Below, one piece after another: positions 1-5,085 of a stretch of 6,232 nt of DNA. The notes under the pieces were generated by a model. It was not told where the DNA came from and searched no databases. It was given only the letters and a program-made list of their open reading frames with translations. The stretch's first letter is position 1; each line of letters opens with the position of its first letter. The stretch is from positions 1-6,232 of the forward strand of contig QMZP01000052.1 in NCBI GenBank assembly GCA_003663225.1, in the 5' to 3' direction. Position numbers and translations under genes: made by a program. The stretch is from Candidatus Aenigmatarchaeota archaeon. Lineage in GTDB: Archaea > Aenigmatarchaeota > Aenigmatarchaeia > QMZP01.

Positions 1-1298
1 ATGTATATCCTTATGGTATCTATGCCGACGTTGTCGTATGCTGCAGCAGTGAACGTCACTTCATCATCGGTTCCGGGACTCGTCGGATAATGGTTGACAT
101 CAACGGTAGGGCGCTCATCATCATCCAGCGGTGTGTGGCCCACGTTGAATGTGTATATGCTGGAGGTCGCGCTGTTGCCCGATTCATCTATGGCAGTGGC
201 ATAATAGCTGTGCGGGCCTGCGCTGTAAGGCCCTCTCAGCGTGCTGCAAACGCTGCCGTAGCTCTCGCACACCTTTACACCATCCACGTATACCTTGACC
301 CAATGCACGCTGTTGTCATCGTTGGCCGTGGCCGTGAACAGCACGTTCTGGGAGTTTGTGGGGTCTGGGGGGTTCATGGTCACGTCCACGAATGGCGGGT
401 TGGTATCCGGCATGAATCCCGATTCGTCATTGTCCTGCCTGCTATCGCAGCCGGGGTCATTGGTGTCTATAAGCCCGTTGCCGTCGTTGTCTGTGCCGTC
501 CTGGCACTGGGACAAGGGAGCGGACTCGCTGTTGTCCTGGGGACTGGAGCATGAGAAGTCATAAGGGTAGTCTGTCGCGCCGTCATTGTCGTTGTCTGTG
601 CCGTCCTGGCACTGGGACGTTCCGTCACCCTCGTTGCTGTCGTAGATGCCCGCGCATCCGGGGTCATTGGTGTCTATAAGCCCGTCGCCGTCGTTGTCCA
701 GACCGTCAGTGCACTGCGTTATCGCGTCGGAGCCGGAACAGTCCTCGTCTATGCCGTTGCCCGGTATGTCAACCGCGCCGGGGTGTATGGCAGCATTGTT
801 GTCGTTGCAGTCGTTGCCTCCGTACTGTGCGCCGTTGTACCCGTCGCCGTCATGATCCATATTCAGCGATTGTGTGTCGAGGAATATGGCGCTATATTCC
901 CACGCGACATCACCGCTCCTGAACATAATGTACCCGTCCTGGGTGAAGAGGTACGTCCTGGAATTCGTGAAATCTATGGTGTCTATCAGGCTGCCGGAAT
1001 TGCTATAGTACCTGACCCTGACATATCCCCGAGTGCCGGGCCCTTCGTTCCTTATGCGCTCGCCCGCGTACACGTTGACCCTGACATTGTTGTTCCATAT
1101 GACATAATCGTCATCTATCTGACCCTGCTTGTGTATGAGCCTGCTATCCCTGTCCTTGACGACAGCATAGTCGTCCGCATAGCACCCTGACACGCTGCTG
1201 TCCTGGCAGTATATGGAAACCTCTGCTGCAGATGCCGTGCTCACGGCTATAACAAAGCAGAAGAAGACTATGCCGAATACTATCAGATCATTCCTCAT
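1..1298 (-). CDS. Secreted modular surface protein with MopE-like and acidic DxDxDG repeats and Ig-like domains (partial, C-terminus off the left edge)
   Basis: The frame is open for 432 codons from ATG at 1298 to the window edge. Residues 1-24 look like a signal peptide: a short charged start, a hydrophobic core (about 5-20) and TASA before a probable cut at A24/A25. Residues 25-145 form an unrecognised, probably beta-rich domain. Residues 147-190 resemble the MopE metal-binding segment (DHDGDGY, then NDCNDNNAAIHPGA, then GNGIDEDCSG). Residues 195-294 are three repeats of about 34 residues starting QCxDGxDNDxDG, each with two cysteines 19-20 apart. Residues about 300-387 form an Ig-like domain (TNSQNVLFTATANDDNS, VKVYVDGVKV), and a second begins near 394 and is cut by the edge. 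The protein is therefore exported, and its acidic loops suggest Ca2+ or other divalent metal binding (family inference). The anchor and real function lie outside the window. An ATG at 1302 in another frame stops after three more codons, so 1298 is the start. Confidence 0.85.
   Translation of the reverse strand, partial: MRNDLIVFGIVFFCFVIAVSTASAAEVSIYCQDSSVSGCYADDYAVVKDRDSRLIHKQGQIDDDYVIWNNNVRVNVYAGERIRNEGPGTRGYVRVRYYSNSGSLIDTIDFTNSRTYLFTQDGYIMFRSGDVAWEYSAIFLDTQSLNMDHDGDGYNGAQYGGNDCNDNNAAIHPGAVDIPGNGIDEDCSGSDAITQCTDGLDNDGDGLIDTNDPGCAGIYDSNEGDGTSQCQDGTDNDNDGATDYPYDFSCSSPQDNSESAPLSQCQDGTDNDGNGLIDTNDPGCDSRQDNDESGFMPDTNPPFVDVTMNPPDPTNSQNVLFTATANDDNSVHWVKVYVDGVKVCESYGSVCSTLRGPYSAGPHSYYATAIDESGNSATSSIYTFNVGHTPLDDDERPTVDVNHYPTSPGTDDEVTFTAAAYDNVGIDTIRIY
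417..716 (-). repeat. Three tandem in-frame acidic Cys-pair repeats inside the secreted protein
   Basis: Units lie at about 615-716, 510-614 and 417-509 (residues 195-228, 229-263 and 264-294). Each starts QCxDGxDN and has an EF-hand-like acidic loop (DNDGDGLID, DNDNDGATD, DNDGNGLID), with cysteines at 196/215, 230/250 and 265/284. Units 1 and 3 both end in IDTNDPGC. The DNA is also repeated: 483-513 and 588-618 are identical over 31 bases, 105 bases (35 codons) apart. The stretches around 446-491 and 651-697 are nearly identical. This points to fairly recent unit duplication or gene conversion. The repeats are coding and are probably metal-stabilised, disulfide-closed spacers. Confidence 0.85.
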
Positions 1299-1319
1299 GC
1301 ATTACGATTGACAGAAAAA

Positions 1320-1327
1320 TTTAAATA
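1320..1327 (-). promoter_or_regulatory. TATA box for the secreted protein gene
   Basis: On the minus strand the box reads TATTTAAA, with its centre about 25 bases before the A of the ATG at 1298. There is no Shine-Dalgarno-like sequence between, so the mRNA is probably leaderless. The whole gap between this start and the stop of the PEP-synthase-like gene is 56 bases. The T-rich sequence in it (minus strand, 1354 down to 1315) may also end transcription of that gene. Confidence 0.65.
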
Positions 1328-1354
1328 TCTATTGTCACTCTGCGATAATAAAAT

Positions 1355-3775
1355 CTACCTGTTTCTCAGCTTCTGGAGCAGTATGCGGCGCTCTGTCTTG
1401 GCCACTATGCGCCTCACTTCCTCAAGCATGTCAGGCTCGGTGGATATGGAATCTATGCCCAGGTCGACCAGCATCTCCACCATCTTGGGGTTGGAGCCTG
1501 CTTCGCCGCAGACCGACGTCTCCACGCCGCTATTCTTGCATGCCCTTATCACGTACTTTATCAGGTCCATGACAGCAGGGTCTGTCTCGGAGTACATGGA
1601 CGATGTCTTGTTGTTGCACCTGTCAACACCCAGCACCAGCTGGGCCAGGCTGTCAGAGCCTATGGAAACGAAGGATATGCCTTCATTGCAGAACTGCTCT
1701 ATCTCCAATGCAGCCGCAGGCGTCTCCACCATTATGCCTATCCTGGCATTCAGCCCCATGCCAGCCATTATCTGCTTCGCATGCCTCACCTCAGACGGGC
1801 GCGTCACGAAAGGCAGCATTATGGCTATGTTGTCAAGCCCGCTGTCCATCAGCCTCTTAACCGCCCCGAGCTCGCACTTGAAGACGTCTTGCTCGTCTAT
1901 GCTCCTGCGTATGCCATGCCATCCCAGCATCGGGTTCTCCTCGTGCGGCTCGTCCTCCACGCCTTCCAGCTCCCTGAAATCATCGGTCCTGGCATCAAGC
2001 GTCCTGTACCATACGGCCTTGGGATAGAATGCCTTGGCAACCCTGCCCAGTCCCCTGGATACCGTGGCTATCAGCTCCTCGGGGTTGCTCCTTGCCAATG
2101 CAAGCGGGTGCTTGCCGCTCTCTGTCAGCATGTGCTCGGCCTTCATCATGCCCACGCCATCAGCCTTCTCCGTGGCCGAATGGTTCTCCATGTTGCCGGG
2201 GTACAGTATGCTTGCCTTTATCTCAGTGGCAGTTATCCTCTCAGAACCTATTATCATGGAAGGCATCTGCTCATGCCGCTCCTTCGCAGGCTCGGGCGAA
2301 GGCTGTTCAGGCATCTGCGGCAGCTCAACAGGCACATCAGCAACGTGCCCCTGTTCAGGTTCCTGCACAGGGCCGCCAACGACCTCGTGCACCTTGCCCC
2401 TGAAAGCATCCACTACCACCTTCTGGCCAGTGGCTATCGCAGTCGTACCCATGTCCGTCCCTACTATGCAAGGCTTCTTGAGCTCCCGGGCCGTTATGGC
2501 GGCATGGGATACCCGGCCGCCGTCATCCGTGACTATGGCGGCAGCCTTACTCAGCATGGGGAAGTCCTCGGGGAACGTCATTCTCGTGAAGAGTATCTCG
2601 CCCTCGGCTATGTCCTTAGAATCCTCATGGCCCCGCACTACCTTCGCAGTGCCTGTGATTATGCCAGGCGATGCCGCTATGCCTTCCAGCAGCATCTTGC
2701 CCTCAGGTGGGGGACCCGCCTCGGTCTCCTGGTCAGGGCTGAAGCCCGAAGGCATCATGGGCCTGGATTGGACTATGTATGTCCTGCCCTTCTCGATTGC
2801 CCACTCTATGTTCTGCGGCTTGCCGTAATGCTCCTCCAGCTTCCTGCCGAACTCCCAAAGCCTTTTGAGCTCGGGCTCGACAAGCACCTCGGAAAGCACC
2901 ATGGTGCGGTCGAGGTTCTCCTTGACCACGGAGCCGGATACCTGGTTTATCCTGCGCACCCACTTCTTCTTTCCTATCCGCTTGCTTATCTGCTCCCCGG
3001 TGTCCTTGCTCATGACGTATTCATCGGGTATCACTATGCCTGATACAAGGGCGTCGCCGTATCCCCATGCTGCCTCTATCATCATCTGCTCTGCCCTGCC
3101 GTTGGCGGGGTTTGCCGTGAACATTATGCCTGATTTGTCGGCATCCACCATCTTCTGTATCACCAGGCCAGCCCCCGGGAACCCTTCCACCCCGCGGTTT
3201 TTCAGGTAGAATATGACCCACGGCATGAACATGCTAGCCCAGCACCTCTTGATGGCGCTGTACAGCTGCTCCCTGCCCTGTATGGCCAGTACAGAGCCCA
3301 GCTGGCCCAGGAAGTTCTCAGAATAAAGGTCTTCGGAGGCTGCAGACGTCCTTACAGTGACGAATGCCTGGCCCCTGCCGGCCTTTATCATGTCAAGGGC
3401 AGGCCCGCCGACGTTCTTTATGTCCTTGCCAACAGACATCTCATCGTAGGCGTCCCTGAGCTCGCTCTTGAGCGTGTCGGGCACGCGCGCATTGAGTATA
3501 AGCTGAGATATGGTGTTGGACGCGGACTTCAGGCTTTCCTGGTCATCACTTGCATCAACTTTCGAGAGCATATCCACTATCTTCGACTTTATGCCGTTGG
3601 ATTCCAGGAAATTGCTGAAGGCATCGGTCGTCAGGGCGAATCCCTGCGGGACCGGCAATCCGGCTCCCAGCATCTCGCCGAGGCATGATGCCTTGTTGCC
3701 AACCCTGGGGGCCATTGAACCGTCTATATCCTCCAACCTGAGAACGTAACCGGATACAGAATCCCCCTCTGCCAT
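1355..3775 (-). CDS. ppsA: Phosphoenolpyruvate synthase-like PEP-utilizing enzyme with altered PEP/Mg site
   Basis: 806 residues, close to the usual length of PEP synthase (pyruvate + ATP + H2O to PEP + AMP + Pi; cytoplasmic, gluconeogenic). Residues about 10-341 are the ATP-binding domain: K28 in VGNKASCLGEM, R142 in VRTSAASEDL, WGYGDALVSG (237-246), NIEWAIE (322-328) and QSRP (336-339). Residues about 362-466 are the phosphohistidine domain, with H424 in DDGGRVSHAAITARE. A Pro/Glu/Gln-rich linker spans about 465-512. Residues about 513-803 are the TIM-barrel PEP domain, which keeps R591 (YRTLD), E684 (MVETPAA), R719 (GVDR) and C756 (VCGEAG). Expected Arg is K545 (GVGMMKAE), expected Arg in GWRG is H620, and expected Asn-Asp in G(S/T)NDLTQ is D708-S709. 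Family membership is certain, but PEP synthase activity is not. The ATG at 3775 fits a leaderless promoter. The gene is divergent from DUF357 and ends with TAG. Confidence 0.9.
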   Translation of the reverse strand: MAEGDSVSGYVLRLEDIDGSMAPRVGNKASCLGEMLGAGLPVPQGFALTTDAFSNFLESNGIKSKIVDMLSKVDASDDQESLKSASNTISQLILNARVPDTLKSELRDAYDEMSVGKDIKNVGGPALDMIKAGRGQAFVTVRTSAASEDLYSENFLGQLGSVLAIQGREQLYSAIKRCWASMFMPWVIFYLKNRGVEGFPGAGLVIQKMVDADKSGIMFTANPANGRAEQMMIEAAWGYGDALVSGIVIPDEYVMSKDTGEQISKRIGKKKWVRRINQVSGSVVKENLDRTMVLSEVLVEPELKRLWEFGRKLEEHYGKPQNIEWAIEKGRTYIVQSRPMMPSGFSPDQETEAGPPPEGKMLLEGIAASPGIITGTAKVVRGHEDSKDIAEGEILFTRMTFPEDFPMLSKAAAIVTDDGGRVSHAAITARELKKPCIVGTDMGTTAIATGQKVVVDAFRGKVHEVVGGPVQEPEQGHVADVPVELPQMPEQPSPEPAKERHEQMPSMIIGSERITATEIKASILYPGNMENHSATEKADGVGMMKAEHMLTESGKHPLALARSNPEELIATVSRGLGRVAKAFYPKAVWYRTLDARTDDFRELEGVEDEPHEENPMLGWHGIRRSIDEQDVFKCELGAVKRLMDSGLDNIAIMLPFVTRPSEVRHAKQIMAGMGLNARIGIMVETPAAALEIEQFCNEGISFVSIGSDSLAQLVLGVDRCNNKTSSMYSETDPAVMDLIKYVIRACKNSGVETSVCGEAGSNPKMVEMLVDLGIDSISTEPDMLEEVRRIVAKTERRILLQKLRNR
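2231..2383 (-). other. Pro/Glu/Gln-rich interdomain linker of the PEP-synthase-like protein
   Basis: Residues 465-515 join the phosphohistidine domain to the C-terminal barrel and are rich in Pro, Glu, Gln and Val (for example EPEQ, ELPQMPEQPSPEPAKE). The barrel resumes with the family-typical ITATEI at 514-519. The phosphohistidine domain swings between two active sites in this family, so a flexible tether here is mechanically reasonable. This one looks longer and lower in complexity than the short tether I would expect. Confidence 0.6.
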
Positions 3776-3778
3776 GCG

Positions 3779-3787
3779 TATATATAA
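3779..3787 (+). promoter_or_regulatory. TATA box for the DUF357 gene
   Basis: TATATATAA is centred about 28 bases before the ATG at 3811, with no Shine-Dalgarno-like sequence between, which suggests leaderless transcription. It lies only 4-12 bases from the divergent ATG at 3775, so it cannot be that gene's own TATA box. The two divergent promoters are therefore interleaved within 35 bases. Confidence 0.6.
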
Positions 3788-3796
3788 CCTGCCATG

Positions 3797-3806
3797 ATTT
3801 AAATTT
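3797..3806 (-). promoter_or_regulatory. TATA box for the PEP-synthase-like gene
   Basis: On the minus strand this reads AAATTTAAAT, centred 26-27 bases before the ATG at 3775 and preceded by a purine-containing GTGAAA-like element that could serve as a BRE. There is no ribosome binding site before the ATG, so a leaderless transcript is likely. The box lies just 5-14 bases upstream of the divergent DUF357 start, which is too close to serve that gene. Confidence 0.65.
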
Positions 3807-3810
3807 CACT

Positions 3811-4149
3811 ATGGAACCCAAGGAAAGGAAAGGCGCCGCCGAAGGTGCTGACAGGGAAGCGAATGGGCAAACCATAAAGGGTGACGGGCGCCATACACGG
3901 GCTGAGCTAAGGCACCAAACCATCAAGTGGCTTGGCAAGCTCGAGGATGAGATGAAGCACGTCTGTAATGGCGGAAAGCTCCCGAAACAGCAGTACGACT
4001 CGCTTATGGAGAACCTGAACGCCTACATAAAGGACACCCGCCATTTCATGGAAAGGGGGGATATGATCAGGGCCTTCGAGGCCTGCATCTACGCCTGGGG
4101 GATTCTGGAAACTGCCCGGAGAGTTGGGATAATAACGAATAAAAAATAA
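3811..4149 (+). CDS. DUF357 family protein
   Basis: 112 residues. The N-terminal 30 or so residues are charged and probably disordered (MEPKERKGAAEGADREANGQ). Residues about 32-108 look all-helical and match the DUF357 pattern I know: a first helix (ELRHQTIKWLGKLEDEM), then a helical pair carrying YIKDTRHFMERGDMIRAFEA, then YAWGILETARRVGI near the C-terminus. The family is small, archaeal and of unknown function, with a helical-bundle fold. There is no signal peptide or membrane segment, so the protein should be cytoplasmic. It is the only plus-strand gene in the window, divergent from the PEP-synthase-like gene and convergent with the MscS gene. The ATG at 3811 is chosen because it sits about 28 bases after a clear TATA box. 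I cannot give a biochemical role. Confidence 0.85.
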   Translation: MEPKERKGAAEGADREANGQTIKGDGRHTRAELRHQTIKWLGKLEDEMKHVCNGGKLPKQQYDSLMENLNAYIKDTRHFMERGDMIRAFEACIYAWGILETARRVGIITNKK

Positions 4150-4153
4150 AACA
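4138..4153 (-). terminator. Likely T-tract terminator of the MscS gene
   Basis: On the minus strand, just past the TGA of the channel gene, the sequence reads TGTTTTATTTTTTATT. T-rich tracts like this end transcription in archaea without needing a hairpin, and I see no convincing stem before it. The tract overlaps the last codons and stop of the convergent DUF357 gene, whose own downstream side is pyrimidine-rich (CTTCTTCTTGACCTTCTTCC). Confidence 0.5.
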
Positions 4154-4154
4154 G

Positions 4155-5024
4155 TCACTTCTTCTTGACCTTCTTCCTGAGTACTACCTCGGTGTGGGGG
4201 TAGGCTATCTCGACGTCCTTGGTCTTGTTTATGCCCCTGAATATCTCCTGGGTTATGTCGCTGGATGTCTTTATCCTCTCCTCCGCCTTGACGTAATACC
4301 TGGTCTTTATGTCTATACCCGAGCCGCTGAAAAATGTCCTAACGTACGGGGGTTTGGGTTTTGTTGCCACATGCCCTTCTTTGGCTATCTTGTCAGCGGC
4401 GTCCTGGCATATCTTTATGGCCTTCTCCAGGTTGCTTTCATACGTTATCAGCACGCCGACATCATCCAGTATGTAGTCGTCCTGCAGCGTGTAGTTGATT
4501 ATGTTCTTGTCAAACATGGTGGAATTGGGTATCATTATCAGGCGGCCTGATGTTTCCTCGCTCTTTATCGTGCCCCCTATCTCCTTCAGGTAGATATGTG
4601 TTATCCCTATCTCAACCACATCACCCTTCACAGAACCTATGGATATCCTGTCTCCGATTTGGAAGGGTTTCTTGGTTATGACCATTATCCAGCCGGCTAT
4701 GCCTGTTATGGGCTTCTGAAGCGCCCAGCCAAGGGCCGCGCTGAACAGGCCTGCCCATACGCCGAGGCCTGTTATGTCGCCCCCAAGATAGAATATGAGG
4801 CCTATGACGAGCACTATGACGAACGCATACCTCCACAGGCTCAGAAGGACTATGGCATTGCTCCTCTGCGCTTTGGTCTCGGCCTTTTCAAGGACTGCTT
4901 TGCGCAGGGCCTTGGCTATTATCTTGTATATGACGAATGCTGTTATGAGTATTATGAGCATCTGGACTATCATGGGCAATATCGTATACACTATGCTCAG
5001 AATCTCGGCAGTCATTTCCGCCAT
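4155..5024 (-). CDS. MscS-family small-conductance mechanosensitive channel
   Basis: 289 residues, close to the roughly 286 of E. coli MscS. Membrane segments lie at about 11-37, 62-82 and 84-118. The third is the Gly/Ala-rich pore helix (GVWAGLFSAALGWALQKPITG, 88-108), followed by the family's KPFQIGDRI (119-127). The cytoplasmic beta domain has the signature IPNS (165-168) and NIINYT (174-179), and the alpha/beta vestibule ends in AYPHTEVVL before a Lys-rich tail. The protein should form a homoheptamer that opens under membrane tension and releases solutes on hypo-osmotic shock (family knowledge). The ATG at 5024 follows AGGGGGACAACAT on the minus strand, a weak Shine-Dalgarno-like G run. 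The gene ends with TGA, 5 bases from the convergent DUF357 stop. It lies 61 bases downstream of the surface protein gene and probably has its own promoter. Confidence 0.93.
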   Translation of the reverse strand: MAEMTAEILSIVYTILPMIVQMLIILITAFVIYKIIAKALRKAVLEKAETKAQRSNAIVLLSLWRYAFVIVLVIGLIFYLGGDITGLGVWAGLFSAALGWALQKPITGIAGWIMVITKKPFQIGDRISIGSVKGDVVEIGITHIYLKEIGGTIKSEETSGRLIMIPNSTMFDKNIINYTLQDDYILDDVGVLITYESNLEKAIKICQDAADKIAKEGHVATKPKPPYVRTFFSGSGIDIKTRYYVKAEERIKTSSDITQEIFRGINKTKDVEIAYPHTEVVLRKKVKKK

Positions 5025-5055
5025 ATGTTGTCCCCCTGCTTAATCTTAGCAATGC

Positions 5056-5075
5056 TTCTTAAAAAAACACACACA
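5056..5075 (-). promoter_or_regulatory. T-rich element: possible terminator of the surface protein gene and TATA-like box for MscS
   Basis: On the minus strand the 61-base gap contains TGTGTGTTTTTTTAAGAAG. The run of seven T (5061-5067) starts 19 bases after the TAA of the upstream gene and could terminate it. TTTTTAAG, centred near 5062, is about 38 bases before the channel's ATG, which would give a leader of roughly 10-13 bases containing the G-rich run before the ATG. Both roles are inferred from position and composition. The box is a poorer match than the others in the window. Confidence 0.4.
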
Positions 5076-5085
5076 AGGAAAGAGT

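Noticed and set aside
417..716. Possible CRISPR-like or non-coding tandem repeat
   Set aside because: The repeat units are imperfect, in frame with period about 35 codons, and encode conserved Cys/Asp positions. There are no unique spacers of uniform length.
90..1190. Plus-strand open frames at 90-554 and 783-1190
   Set aside because: They are antisense to the secreted repeat protein. The repeated Val/Ala/Gly pattern merely mirrors the acidic repeats on the coding strand.
1299..1354. Possible small RNA or riboswitch in the gap between the secreted protein start and the PEP-synthase-like stop
   Set aside because: It is only 56 bases long, AT-rich, with no convincing stem. The TATA box and T-rich tract explain it.
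1308..2828. Further plus-strand open frames of 239 and 264 codons (1308-2027 and 2034-2828)
   Set aside because: Both are opposite the same real gene in another frame, with Ser/Pro/Met-rich low-complexity translations and no start-site signals.
1781..3043. 420-codon open frame on the plus strand inside the PEP-synthase-like gene
   Set aside because: It is fully antisense to a gene with clear domain motifs. Its protein is rich in Arg, His, Leu and Tyr with no recognisable motif, as expected from the complement of ATA/AGG/GAC-rich coding sequence.
3555..3938. 127-codon minus-strand open frame spanning the divergent promoter region
   Set aside because: It crosses both promoters and overlaps two well-supported genes in other frames, and the translation shows no domain.
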